From NCBI RefSeq assembly GCF_000247695.1, contig NW_004624866.1, positions 5,409,224-5,473,223 on the forward strand: DNA of 64,000 nt, given 5' to 3'. Of this stretch, positions 23,578 through 34,914 are shown one piece after another (the first letter of the stretch is position 1; every line of letters starts with the position of its first letter). The notes below the pieces were generated by a model. The model ran no database searches, had not been told where the DNA came from, and saw nothing but the letters and a program-made list of their open reading frames with translations. A program made the position numbers and the translations under genes. This stretch comes from Heterocephalus glaber (lineage: Eukaryota; Chordata; Mammalia; Rodentia; Bathyergidae).

Positions 23578-23634
23578 TGCCTCACAAGCACAGGGTCCCG
23601 AGTTCGATCCCCAAAACCAAAAAAAAAAAAAAAC
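23578..23634 (+). mobile_element. 5'-truncated ID-like SINE
   Basis: Only the 3' half is present: GCCTCACAAGCACAGGGTCC, B box GAGTTCGATCC, then an A-rich tail. Confidence 0.8.
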
Positions 23635-24089
23635 ATAGATCTTAATTATTAAAAGCCAACTTCCAGAAGGGTGATGAAATCTTACATCAAGTGTTCAATT
23701 GATTGCTTTTCTAGAACTGTGCCTAAGTAATTATCTAACGTCTACCTTGTAACTCAAGCCTTTTGAACCAACTTTTAAAAAAATTAATTTTCCTCCAAAC
23801 TCATTCAAATGGAGCAGACCATTTTAAGACAGAAATTTGCTTGAATAGCAGCAGTGGTGTGCTTTAATTTATTCAGTCTGATAAATATGAGGCCAAGCAA
23901 TAGAAACATACTTATGGTCAGTATAGCACATGAGCCTGAAGCTTATCTATTCTTCTCTTCTGCATGTAGAAAATAGAGGCAGAGAAAAATGCAAATTTTG
24001 TTCCATTGGTTAAAGCGCAGCAGTGACATGAATGGCTTTAATTTCATGAGACAATTTGCTTTGTTTAAATTTCTTTTTTTCTTTGACAG

Positions 24090-24191
24090 AGGCTATACAA
24101 GGAAAATTATGAGAAATCAAAGGCAAAGAGCGTGAACTACTGTGAGACCCCTAAATATCAACTTGACACTCTGCTGAAGAACTTCAGTGAG
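24090..24191 (+). CDS. NEB: NEB exon e16: super-repeat 2, module b
   Basis: This exon has 34 codons, one fewer than e9, begins RLYKENYEKS and ends KNFSE. The module ends SE. The acceptor is TTTGACAG. The donor GAG|GTTAGG is weak at +3 and +6. Confidence 0.95.
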
Positions 24192-24278
24192 GTTAGGAAG
24201 GCCGTGGCCACTCTAGGGAGGGAAGGCTTTCCTGTTGCTTGGCAGATACCTTGAATTACATGTGTTTTCTTTTTTTAG

Positions 24279-24386
24279 GCTAAATATAAAGATTCATATG
24301 TAAAGAACATTTTGGGGCATTATGTAGGCAGCTTTGAGGACCCATATCATACACATTGCATGCAAGTTTCTGCTCAAAACAGCGAC
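24279..24386 (+). CDS. NEB: NEB exon e17: super-repeat 2, module c
   Basis: This exon has 36 codons, begins AKYKDSYVKN and ends AQNSD. It contains ILGHYVGSFEDP as in e10. The acceptor is TTTTTTAG and the donor GAC|GTAAGT. The introns on both sides are 87 and 90 bases. Confidence 0.95.
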
Positions 24387-24476
24387 GTAAGTGTGAAGAC
24401 AGTTACTCATGCCTCAGAAAGACGTTGTTTCAGAACAATAGCAATCTTGATCTATTTTTGTTCTTTCTCATTATAG

Positions 24477-24581
24477 AAAAGTTACAAAGCAGAATATGAA
24501 GAAGATAGAGGGAAATGCTATTTCCCTCAGACAATAACACAAGAATACGAAGCAATCAAGAAGCTAGACCAGTGTAAAGAT
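24477..24581 (+). CDS. NEB: NEB exon e18: super-repeat 2, module d
   Basis: This exon has 35 codons, begins KSYKAEYEED and ends DQCKD. It is near-identical in protein to e11. The acceptor is CATTATAG and the donor GAT|GTAAGC. Confidence 0.95.
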
Positions 24582-24869
24582 GTAAGCCAGCTGCCCCTAA
24601 TTCTTGAAATTGGGTTTGGGATTCTTGAGACATCAAGTGGTAAATCTAGCAGGAGTTCAAAGCGACTCTAGCACGTAATGCTTAGCAAATGTTAAATTTT
24701 AAGTTTTGCTGATTGGATGGAATTGGTGAATACAAAATTTATTGTTAAGAAATCTCTTAATTGTGAAATAATTTTGAGTCTCACAAACGTGTTTTTCTTA
24801 GTTTATGTGTACGTGAAATCAGGGCAAAAGGAGGACATGTAGATTTGTGAGAAATGGGTTTTCATCACT

Positions 24870-25480
24870 CAGCACATTTACAGGAGGTGGTAGGTAGCAA
24901 GCATGAACCAGGCTGTGTCCTCGGTGCTGGGAAAGAATGGGGAACCAGGTAAGCTGCCCTCCTGGAGCGTCCATTGGCATGGCAGACACAGACAATAAAC
25001 AAAGGAAGAGAGCACAGAAACGAGAAAGATAGCAGGCAATGACAATAAAACTAAAATAGAGTCAGGATACAGAATTAAAATAGGATGATGTGAGAGAGAC
25101 AGTGATTGCATGGGCACCTTAAATTGGGAGAAAAAGAAAGTCTGAGACAGGAATGTCCAGCCACACCGAGAGCAGGAGTATAGATACAGGACAAACAGCC
25201 TAAGGAGAGGAGGAGGAATTGAAAGAGTGAGGTGGCTGAGGTATACTGGGGGAGGGGAGAATAGTAAGAGGTAAAGTAGTAGGAGATAAAGGAGGGTGGA
25301 TTCTGCAGGACTTACAAACCAAAGTCCAGTTTCAGTTGAATGTCAAGTACAGTGGGGAGCCATCGTAGCGCCCCAGCACTGGGAAGATAAACCTAGTGGG
25401 TGAGCTGCAGTAGCAAAACCAGAGGTAAGTTCAGGAAAGAAAGGAAGGAGAAAGAGAGGTGGTAAGAGCATACCAATCAA
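24870..25480 (+). repeat. ancient interspersed repeats
   Basis: GACACAGACAATAAACAAAG after CTCCTGGAGCGTCCATTGG is a widespread old repeat pattern. The purine-rich part after it (GGACTTACAAACCAAAGTCC, GTGGGGAGCCATCGTAG) resembles the unassigned repeat. Borders are approximate. Confidence 0.45.
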
Positions 25481-25587
25481 GTTTTCTGGAGCAAAACGTG
25501 CACAGTTTTGGCGGGGACCTTTTTATACATTAGTGTACATATAAAGATACACTGTAAAATTTTATTAAAGGGCATCTTCTTTTCTAG

Positions 25588-25686
25588 CATACCTACAAAG
25601 TTCATCCGGATAAGACTAAATTCACAGCAGTGACTGATTCTCCTGTACTATTGCAAGCACAGCTCAATACCAAGCAGCTCAGTGAT
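25588..25686 (+). CDS. NEB: NEB exon e19: super-repeat 2, module e
   Basis: This exon has 33 codons, begins [10 protein letters not shown] and ends KQLSD. It contains [11 protein letters not shown]. The acceptor is CTTTTCTAG and the donor GAT|GTAAGT. Confidence 0.95.
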
Positions 25687-26979
25687 GTAAGTGTCTTGAT
25701 TTATGTAAATGTAGGTGGCCTGGAGTGTGTGACTTATTAAAAATGTTAGCATTTACATGCTTCATCTTCATGGACTCATCTTCCATCCCTGTAAGGTCAT
25801 TTTTCAGAATTTGTCTAATAGAATGCAAATGAAAGTACGAGATGAATTGTACCCTGAAGAAACCTGTGTTAGATAACAACAACAATAACTCACTGATTTT
25901 TAATAGGCATACCTTAATAGGATCTGTCACATGCACACTAAAACTTCACATCAGTTTAAACAGTGCCAACAAAGGCATCCATTCAGGCAGGTAACAGGCA
26001 AACATTCCTACTCTTGTGCTTGCTAAAAAAGATGTTACAGAAAGAAAGAGAGCACACTAACAACAAATACTTAGGGGAGCAAAAAAGGAAACATAGAGAA
26101 TGATGCTGCAGAATTGAAATAGGATGATGTTGCAGAAAGTGCCAGGATGGGCATTTCACAGGAATGGTCAGTGAAAGTCAAAAGCAGGAATGTTGCAATC
26201 ACACCAGGGTCACAGAAAGAGCAATGAGTTTCTCAAGCATTCACATTCATGCGATCACCTGGTGACGCTGTTGCAATGTGGATTTTGATGCTGAAGTTCT
26301 GGGGGAATTATATATTCTGATTCTCAAATAAGCTGCTACGTGCTACTGCTGTTGCTCTTATTGATAGGCCACACGGTAAGCAGCAAAGTACTAATGTAGC
26401 TAAAGTCCTGAAGTATAGCACACCCTCTCAAGATAGGAAAAGGAAAGACACAGTTCATCCTACTATGAAATCTGTTTTAGTCACATAAATTGGCTCATGT
26501 AAAATCAGATAAGAGGTTAATTGCATCAGTGTCACTTAGAAGCCATACCAGTTCAAATGCAACTTTTCCTAGCATATTTTGTGATCCAGTGAAGAACAGC
26601 TAGGCCCTAGCTATATTGACCAAGTTGATCTCAGCCAACTGCAGATGAATACCATGCTCTATATGGTGTCCAATCACCAACATTGTTCTTGTTGCACTGG
26701 TTATACAACAAGCTCTGTCTTGGAGGTACTTAGTGCACAGTTCTCCTCAGTGTTGTGCATTTGCCTTTAGCTCCAAAATTCATCAGCCTCATTCCTCTTT
26801 ACACTTCCTTCATCATCTTTAAAAATTTTTAAAGTTCTGTGTTTAATTTTTTAAATAAAAATTTATATATCTTTTTAAGGATGTTAATATTTTATTGAAA
26901 ACTGCTGTTGGTTTTATTACTGCTCTAATTGCAGAATGTCATACATAAACTCAAAGGAATGCCCATCCTGACTCGCTTG
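25687..26979. other. e19-e20 intron before the LTR, nothing clear
   Basis: No exon found. Some parts look like old repeats but cannot be named. Confidence 0.45.
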
Positions 26980-27268
26980 GATATCTTAGTCCATTTCCTG
27001 TTGCTGTAACAGAATGGCCAAGACCAAGTAATTTATAGAGAATAGAGGTGAAGACACATGGTGAGACAGAGATTAAGCTAGCCAGAGAGCTAACTTTTAT
27101 AACATTGCCACTCATTCATCCACGATTGATTGACCCATTCATTCATCAGGACAGAGCCCTGTGACCAATCACTTCCATAGGTCCCACCTGTCACATACTA
27201 TTGACACCTAACTTTAGGGATTAGGTTTCCAAAACATGAAACTTGAGGGACACGTTTGGTCCATAGCA
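26980..27268 (-). mobile_element. MaLR-like LTR relic next to e20
   Basis: Read on the minus strand it starts TGCTATGG and ends near TGGACTAAGATA, with the AATTACTTGGTCTTGG block typical of the 3' part of ERVL-MaLR LTRs (THE1/MST/MLT1 relatives). No internal retroviral genes are seen, so it is a lone, decayed LTR. Its boundary lies about 21 bases before the e20 exon. The subfamily is not assigned. Confidence 0.7.
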
Positions 27269-27289
27269 ATATCCTCTATTGTTTTTCAG

Positions 27290-27394
27290 CTGAATTACAA
27301 AGCAAAACATGAAAGTGAGAAGTTCAAGTGCAATGTGCCTGCGGATGCTGCACAGTTCATCCAACACAGAGTCAATGCCTACAACCTGAGTGAC
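27290..27394 (+). CDS. NEB: NEB exon e20: super-repeat 2, module f
   Basis: This exon has 35 codons, begins LNYKAKHESE and ends AYNLSD. ADAAQFIQHRV replaces the usual D-x-P-x-F centre. The acceptor is GTTTTTCAG; an LTR-like relic ends only about 21 bases before the exon. The donor is GAC|GTAAGT. Confidence 0.95.
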
Positions 27395-27477
27395 GTAAGT
27401 ACCAAAGCCACTGCAGCCTGTTTGAGGCGCATGAAAAGAGGAAATGTTCTGGGTGTTTCTTTAAAAAGGAGTTATGT

Positions 27478-27575
27478 GGGCCAGGGATTTAGCTCAGTGG
27501 TTCCGTCGCTTGCCTAGCAGGCGCAAGGACCCGAGTTCGATCCCTGGTACCAAAAAAACCCCAAAACAAACAAAC
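27478..27575 (+). mobile_element. ID-like tRNA-derived SINE
   Basis: A box ATTTAGCTCAGTGGTTCC and B box GAGTTCGATCC are intact, with an A/C-rich tail. Perfect 15-base duplications (AAAAAGGAGTTATGT) lie at 27463-27477 and 27576-27590. It is about 85 bases after the e20 donor. Confidence 0.93.
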
Positions 27576-28065
27576 AAAAAGGAGTTATGTAACTAAACAA
27601 TTATTGAGATTGTTGCCTATGTGTAAGTAGAGCTTTTAGGACCCACTTGCTTCTAGGACTCTTGCTCAGCTCACAGATTTCACTTTCCACAACTTCTGTT
27701 GTTGTCAGAAGCATTCTTTCATTTACCTTTCTGAAAATCTCCAGAGGCTTTGAAAATCTCTCCCATGTAAATATCACATTTTAACTTCTCTAAGTGGTTG
27801 CCATTTTATGTTTTCTTTGTATACCAGATAACAGTGTTTAGAAGATTCCCAGAACATTAAAAAGAGTATATGGGACTTGTTTAGTGGTAGGGAGGAAGAA
27901 ATTAGATGATAGATAAACCAATAGTTACACTAGGATTTGGTAAATAATGTTTTTATAGGTGAAATACATCTGTATATGTGGATTGTTTTATGCTTCTTTG
28001 TGTTTACTCAATTAATCTGTGTTCAGTGTTTTCTGTAATTCCTTTGGTGCAATTTTTCTGTCTAG

Positions 28066-28173
28066 AATGTGTATAAGCAAGACTGGGAGAAGAGCAAAGC
28101 TAAGAAGTTTGACATCAAAGTGGACGCCATTCCCCTGCTGGCAGCCAAGGCCAACAGCAGGAATGCTAGCGAC
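28066..28173 (+). CDS. NEB: NEB exon e21: super-repeat 2, module g (conversion tract, copy 2)
   Basis: This exon has 36 codons, begins [10 protein letters not shown] and ends SRNASD. It is base-for-base identical to e14. The acceptor is TCTGTCTAG and the donor GAC|GTGAGC. It closes super-repeat 2. Confidence 0.96.
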
Positions 28174-28260
28174 GTGAGCATGGCCCTTGGCTTCAGACAG
28201 GGTGGCCTTGGGGGGAGGTTCCCTGCTGAGTGGGGTCCAGTGTGTGTGGTGTCTTTGCAG

Positions 28261-28374
28261 GTGATGTACAAGAAAGACTATGAAAAGAGCAAAGGGAAGA
28301 TGATTGGCGCCCTCAGCATTAATGATGATCCCAAGATGCTGCACTCTTTGAAGACAGCCAAAAACCAGAGTGAT
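28261..28374 (+). CDS. NEB: NEB exon e22: super-repeat 3, module a (conversion tract, copy 2)
   Basis: This exon has 38 codons, begins [10 protein letters not shown] and ends KNQSD. It is base-for-base identical to e15. The acceptor is CTTTGCAG and the donor GAT|GTGAGT. In super-repeat 4 and later this module is fused to the next two in one exon. Confidence 0.96.
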
Positions 28375-28384
28375 GTGAGTGTTC

Positions 28385-30160
28385 ATCTTGTTTTCCCTGC
28401 TTACATGCTGGCTGGGAGTGGCATGTAAAAGGATTTCATACCCATGGGCTCTTTATAGTCACAAAAGTACTGTTGGAAAGACGCTTAGAAGTAGAATGGC
28501 TTGCCACACCCTTGCCCGTCTCACATTTGAGGATAGAAATTACTTACTGATACTTTTATATCCATTGTGCTCTGTAAAGTACCTACATTAATATTTAATA
28601 GAAAATCAATTGTAGCTCTTAAATTCCTTGGAAAATAACACTATCTTCTCATTGAAAAATAGTATTTAAAGTGATTCTAAAACTGTGTTTACCTTAGAAG
28701 AAAATCAAGAATTATAAACGTAAAATCTGAGTATAGCTATCAATTTTTTTTATCTTTAGTAATTAGTACTGGTATAAACCTAAGAAAAATACTTCATTAA
28801 TTATATAGGTCCCTTGAGAATATGATTAAAACATTGGACTACCTATCTAGTAAAAGAAAATTGTCCTTTCAGGTTCTTTGCCTGAATTTCAGGGAATTCA
28901 TGGATTTTTAAAAAAATATGTATCTAGCATTTTCTAGTTACAATTTTTACTATAGAGAGGCAAATATGCGCTATTGCAAATTACAGTATATAATGTGCTT
29001 ATAAAAAATTTAAAGAACCCCTTAAGAGTGATAACAATGTTCAACATAGCTTACACATATTAGTTTTTCGTGATGAAGAAGGATGTTTATGTCATTTACT
29101 TTGATGTTAATTTAGAATTTTAAAATTTTTATTTGTACTATGATTTAGACATCCTTCTGTGTTATGTCAGTATACAGAGCTCACATATGTAACACTCTGT
29201 TCCCCAGTTCCTGATGCTTTCTAAACTCAAAAAGATTGTAGCTCCCTTTTCATATCACATGTATCTTTATCATTTGCTTTTCATTCTGTAACTGAATGCA
29301 TTAGAACAATAGGCACAAAATATATCAATGAATATTTGCTAATTGATTGATGTTGACACCTGAAAGAAATAGTAATACATAACATACAGGCTATATTCTG
29401 AGTTGCAAGCATAGAAAAGAATTTGGTTAATATTGTATGTGCATTGGTATGTATCAGCTAGTGTGAACATGGACAAATTCTACATGAGTTAAAATAATTT
29501 AGTAAAGAACACTTCCACATACCAACTACTTTTGTGACATTGCTTTATCAATCTCATTCTCATAAAAAAATAGCTATTTTTAAAATCTTCTTGTGTACCA
29601 TAATAAATTTCTGTATTTTATTTTCATAATCCAGAGTCTAGATTCTACAATTAAGTTATAGATTTATTCAGCAAAAATGGCTACCCACAAATTATGAGGA
29701 GGAACATCAAATTCCTTAAGGCAAAAAGAATCAGATCATTTGTGAAAGAAATTGCTGAAGATTTATAATGCACTCCTGTTCTTGCTAGCTTAAGTCACTG
29801 TCTTTAACAGATGATTATAGTTAGATAGGGTGGGATAATTTCTCTAAAAGCAGTGGGTCAGAATTTTTCTGCTAAGGTAATTGGGGAGTGGATAGGATGA
29901 AGCTGGAATCTGACCTACTTAGCACCCTGTCCTACAGTCCAGAAAACCACCAATGAAGGTGTCTCCTAAGGCCCAGCCAGGACATTTGGTTTATGAGAAC
30001 ACTGTGGCTGAGCATCAGGGTTACACTAATGGCCCAGTTTCACAAACTTCTCTGAGATCTCATAGCTGCTGCAATCTGAAGCTTTTTAAAAATTATTACC
30101 AAAATTAAACTTGGTGTGAAAAAAACCTTTGCTCTTCTCCATGGGGTTTTTCTACTGTCA
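28385..30160. other. e22-e23 intron, AT-rich, nothing recognised
   Basis: AT-rich sequence with no module, RNA gene or clear repeat. Confidence 0.5.
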
Positions 30161-30176
30161 AGAATATAACATCCAG

Positions 30177-30262
30177 GGCTGGGGATTTAGCTCAGTGGTT
30201 CCACTGGCTGCTTTGGAAGTGCAGGGGACCGAGTTCGATCCCCAGTACAAAAAAAAAAAAAA
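30177..30262 (+). mobile_element. ID-like tRNA-derived SINE
   Basis: GGCTGGGGATTTAGCTCAG and GAGTTCGATCC are present with a 15-base A tail. Duplications AGAAT[A/G]TAACATCCAG flank it at 30161-30176 and 30263-30278. Confidence 0.93.
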
Positions 30263-30733
30263 AGAATGTAACATCCAGGCTGAAAAATCATGACTATCCA
30301 TTTAAAACTGACTCTAGAAAGCAAGGGGGCTACAATCCTATTTATGAAGTAGATATTTTATAAAATCAGAGGTATGAAATTATTGTCGTGTGATTTTCAT
30401 TGATTGAAAAAATGCTTCTCGATGGGAAAACTCTTCAAAGGTTAGATTATAGTAATAGCAATAATACTTGATACTGGTCCTCGAGAAACCATGAAGAAGC
30501 TGTGGCCCTTTCCTGATGTCTGCTGCAACTCTCTGACGGTTGCCTTTGATCCAGAAAGTATTTGAAAAGATTCTTCCATGTATGATTTTCTGGGGCATTT
30601 TGACAAATGGCCAAATTTGGGGGCAAAATAACTACTCAGGTGTTTGTATCTGTTTCTCCAAATGGTATTTACTGTACTTTTCTGGAAATCCATTAAGGAT
30701 TTGTGGTAATAAGTGGTCATTTCCTATTTACAG

Positions 30734-30931
30734 CGTGAATATCGTAAAGACTATGAGAAGTCAAAAACTGTCTACACAGCACCTCTTGATATGCTCCAAG
30801 TCACTCAAGCTAAGAAATCTCAAGAGATTGCCAGTGATGTGGACTACAGACACATCTTACACAACTACAGCTACCCGCCGGATAGTGTCAACATGGACCT
30901 CGCCAAGAAGGCATATGCACTGCAGAGTGAC
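30734..30931 (+). CDS. NEB: NEB exon e23: super-repeat 3, modules b+c fused
   Basis: This exon has 66 codons and carries two modules: REYRKDYEKS to EIASD (35 residues), then VDYRHILHNY to ALQSD (31 residues). It is the first exon in the window with more than one module. The acceptor is CTATTTACAG and the donor GAC|GTGAGT. Confidence 0.96.
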
Positions 30932-31481
30932 GTGAGTAGCCAGGCTTTCTCCAGCCCCTCTTTTGACTGTGGAAACCAAGTTTCTCAATGGAGCATTGTT
31001 TTTGGCCCTTCCCAGAGGCATCTGTGTTGTCCTTGGTGCATCCACAAGTAGGTAAGGGGAAGTTACTCTTGTAGTTCTGTAGGAACACAGCCTTGAGGCT
31101 TAGGGACACTTGGACTTGGTCTGGACTCCATTTGTGCTTCCTTTTGGGAAACTTAGCAACCTTGCTGGAGTAGCCTTGCTGATAAATTGGAATAAAACAA
31201 AAGAATTGTTTTAAGGATTTAAATGCAGGCCAAGTTTGCACAGTACCAGTCAGGTCCTCAGTAAATATTCATTATTGTTATCACCACCATTATCGTGATC
31301 ATCCCATTCATCATTATCAATAATTTTTATATAAATTATTATTTTGCCTGAAAAGGGAATATCCTAAGTCATTTTCTGCATCCCTTTTAGAAGTGAGTTT
31401 TTTCTGCAGATCAAAACTTCTTTAGGCAAATTAATTTATCTGAGCTACAGAATTAAATACTTTATTCTAACAATTCTAATT

Positions 31482-32165
31482 TTAAATGTGGTAAAATATA
31501 CATAATATAAAATTTGCCACCTTTGGCATTTTTAAGTGTATAGTCCAGCAGTGTTAAGTATAGTTTCATGTTGTTGTCCAACCAATGTTTAGAATTTTGT
31601 GTCGCAAAACTGAAACTATATATCTACTAGACAAAACTCCCCCTAAACCCTTGGCAACCACAATTTCACTCTCTAATTCTATGAATTGTCTACTGTAAGT
31701 ATCTCACTTATATGGAATCATAGTGTTTGTCTTTTGTGACTGGCTTATTTCAATTAGCATAATGTCCTTAAGGTCCGTCCATGTTGTAGCTTTGGTCATA
31801 ATTCCCTTCCTTTTTATGGCTAAATAATATTCCTTTATATGTATATACTGTACCACATTTTGTTTGGCCATTTATCTGGTGGTGGATATTTAGGTTACTT
31901 TGACCTTTTCACTATGAGAATAATGTTGCTATGACTATGAGTGTATGAAAGTCTTTTTTAAGATCTTGCTTTTAAATTTTTTAGATATATTTCCAGAAGT
32001 TGAATTGTTAGATGACATGTTTTATATTTCAATTTGGATCATATAGTAGTTTCATTTTTAATTTTTTGAGGAACCACCATACTATTTTCCCTACTGGCTA
32101 AACAGTTTTACACTCCTACCACTAACAACTCTATTATACATACTAGTATCTTATTTGTTACTTAA
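31482..32165 (-). mobile_element. ancient L1 (L1M type) relic
   Basis: The reading on the plus strand matches the antisense of an old mammalian L1 3' region, for example the stretches GACTGGCTTATTTCA...TTAGCATAATGTCCT and GAGGAACCACCATAC. It is diverged from the younger copies and has no usable reading frame. Confidence 0.8.
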
Positions 32166-32680
32166 TTTTTCTGTGTTTCTTCATGTCAAATAGATTTTAA
32201 GCCATTCAAGAGAAGACATGAAATATATTCTTAATTTTTTTAATTCTAGTTAAGAGGCCCACACTGAAGGACAATGTGAATTTTGTATCTTGAATATGTT
32301 TTAGGTATTATCTATGGCTAGACAACCAAAGTGGTGCATTCTTTTAATAGTATCAAGTAACTGTTCCCCAAATAAAACTGCTTCCTTAAGCAAATTAATG
32401 AGTGCAACTATTTCAAAGTGTTTTGTTAGCCAAACACCCTGTGTGTTAGAGAAACACTCTTATGCTGGACAGTGCATATGAAGTACAATGTGTGAACACA
32501 CATGGGACAAATAGCTACTATCAAGTCTTATCTAATTAGAAAATGGACAAAATTACCCACCTTCAATGTGACCTTTAGGCCTAATTTGACAATAGAAGCA
32601 TAATATGTAAAGTTCCAGGCAAACATCTTACATTTGATGGTCTAAATACAATAGTTTCATTTATTCTTTGAAATATAGCT

Positions 32681-32820
32681 TTTTTTTAAAGATGGGGTCA
32701 CATTATATAGCTCAGGCTGGTTTCAAACTTGCTATGTAACCCAGATTGGCCTCCAACTCAGGATCTTTCTGCCTCAGCCTCCCAAGTTGGGATTATAGAC
32801 AGGTGCCACCACAATGGGCT
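32681..32820 (-). mobile_element. B1-type SINE
   Basis: Antisense B1 with TAGCTCAGGCTGGTTTCAAA and CTGCCTCAGCCTCCCAAGTT; it contains a short internal repeat of the GGCTGG/TTGGCC block. Confidence 0.82.
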
Positions 32821-33105
32821 GAAACAGAGCTTTGAATTGGGGATTTTCCACATTGGAGTTAGAATTCCACATACTTCCATTAAGTGGAAGTAAGGATAAA
32901 ATGAAATATAGGCTAGTTAGAAAAAATAAAGCAAAAATCTAAGGACTATTAGAATCTCTCACCAAAGAAATGCATAAAATAATCTTCATATATGGAATAA
33001 TGAAGCTGCCCAAAAATCTTAAAAGCATTTGGGTGAAATGTTAATGATGTTACATAATAAGAATAGCACTGAGCCAGAAAGGTAACTTTTCTTTCGGCGT
33101 TTCAG

Positions 33106-33213
33106 GTTGAATACAAAGCTGACTACAACAGCTGGATGAAAGGCTGTGGCTGGGTGCCTTTCGGGTCCCTAGAAATGGAAAAGGCAAAGCGAGCTGCCGA
33201 CATCCTTAATGAG
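33106..33213 (+). CDS. NEB: NEB exon e24: super-repeat 3, module d
   Basis: This exon has 36 codons, begins [10 protein letters not shown] and ends ADILNE. It contains WMKGCGW, the first copy of the WxKGxGW tropomyosin/troponin-binding type motif in the window. The acceptor is CGTTTCAG. The donor GAG|GTAAAG lacks G at +5. Confidence 0.95.
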
Positions 33214-33431
33214 GTAAAGCTCCTGGGTGTGTCAGAGAGAGGTTTGTGACGGTGTCATTTAAAACTCTCAAAACCATGGGAAGTGTCTCCTTTCTGTTTC
33301 ATTGTCTGGTCGTGGTTGCTGAAGAAAAAAGATATTTAACCGCAAGTGTGAGTTATCTATCCAGGTGGATCAACAGAGTCCTTTATATTACCCAGATAGA
33401 TCATGTTAACCATTCATAGTAGAAATATTTT

Positions 33432-33975
33432 AACAGCTTTATTAAGGAATAATTTACATGCCATAAAACACCTATTTTAAGTGTACAGCTTAACAGATTT
33501 TAGTAAATTCATGTAATTTTACAATCATGGCCACATTTGAATTTTAAGGCTTTTTTCCTTTTTCTTTTTGGTACCAGGGATCAATCTCAGGACCTTGTCA
33601 CGCTCGGGAGGCAGGCATGAAGCCACTGAGCTAAATCCCCGGCCCACGAATGAATTTTAACATGTGACTAGTATCCCCCACCCCCATTTCTGCTGTCATC
33701 CTCAGACCAACTGCTGATGTGCTTTCTATCTATAGGGTTGTCTTTTCTATAAATTTCTTTTTGATCTGGCTTCTTTTGCTTCTTATAATGTTTTCGAGGT
33801 AATCTGTTTCTTCCTGTGTCTATAATTCATTCTTTTTTTTAAAAAAAGTTGAGTGAGATTCCTTTGTGAAGATAGATATACCACATGTTGGTGGCCTTCT
33901 CACCAGTTGGTGGATGGATGGGTTGTTTCCAATTTGGGGTGATTATGAGTAATGGAGCTGTTACAGAAATCTTCT
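33432..33975 (-). mobile_element. ancient L1 relic, split by a SINE
   Basis: TTTATTAAGGAATAATTTACATGCC and TTAAGTGTACAGCTTAACAG resemble an old L1 antisense; the part after 33660 (TGGATGGATGGGTTGTTTCC) continues it. An ID-like SINE at 33549-33650 interrupts it. Confidence 0.7.
33549..33650 (-). mobile_element. ID-like tRNA-derived SINE inside an L1 relic
   Basis: Antisense GGTACCAGGGATCAATCTC and CCACTGAGCTAAATCCCC are seen after a T-rich tail. Duplicated TGAATTTTAA on both sides (ending at 33547 and 33660) shows it inserted into the older L1. Confidence 0.88.
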
Positions 33976-34815
33976 TTGAAGAATTTACCATATGTTATAT
34001 TCTTGATGATTCTGAGGTAGTATATAAATTACTAGTTAGTCTAAGAAAATATGATGATGGTGTTGAGGCTCTTATAGCAGCAAGGCTGTCCCTTTTCTGA
34101 CATCTGCGGAAAACTCACTGTTGTCAGGTGACTGCATCATCTTAGAGGGTGACTGCAGGATGCCACGGGCTGAGTGAGACTCGTCTTTATTATTCTTATT
34201 GCATGATACTTTTATTTTTGGTGAAAACAGTTTTGCCTACTTGGAAATCTTTCAGAAAAAGGTTTTGTGGATTGGTGGTTTTCAGAAGATTGAAGTTAAA
34301 AAAGCAATGTTATTATTATGCAAAGGTGAGATATCGAATACAAGGGATAAGGATTGGGAAAAATGGAGAAAAATCTAGGAATAAGGGTAGCTTCTTACTC
34401 CAGTGCTGACAGAGTGACAGGGAAATGATGGTCCTAATAACTTGTTAGTGTGGTGCAGAGATACCGGAAATCTCCTTGCTTGCTTTCCTGTTAATTCTTT
34501 AAAGAATTCTGTGATGTTTCTGGATCCTGCTTAGTTTTTCACGTGATAAGCAAGAAATTGAGGCAGTAATTTAAATCTGGTTCCTGAGAGTTGTATTGGT
34601 CTGTGCTCCCAAATAATCCATAACTAGATTATTTTAAACATTGACTTTTGTGATATATTCATTTTTCACCCAAACCAATCAAGACTCTAGTATTTTTACA
34701 TTATAAAATTAGAAAAAAATATCTTCCTTATGTCTCCAAGACAAATTTTAAGGATTTCAATATGTTAGCCTTCAGTGACAAGTAATATAATCTTTCTTTT
34801 TGATTCACCAAACAG

Positions 34816-34914
34816 AAAAAGTATCGCCAACATCCGGACACACTCAAGTTTACCTCAATTGAAGATGCTCCTATTACAGTACAGTCTAAAATTAACCAGG
34901 CGCAGAGAAGTGAT
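34816..34914 (+). CDS. NEB: NEB exon e25: super-repeat 3, module e
   Basis: This exon has 33 codons, begins [10 protein letters not shown] and ends AQRSD. It contains [11 protein letters not shown]. The acceptor is CCAAACAG and the donor GAT|GTAAGT. From super-repeat 4 on, this module shares an exon with module d. Confidence 0.95.

Larger units (their letters stand above)
28044..28384 (+). repeat. NEB: 341-bp identical tract, copy 2
   Basis: Identical to 22518-22858, 5,526 bases upstream. It covers e21, its intron and e22. Confidence 0.98.

Noticed and set aside
30540..30935. 131-codon plus-strand open frame
   Set aside because: It reads e23 in a wrong frame and continues from intron sequence; the correct frame gives clear nebulin modules.
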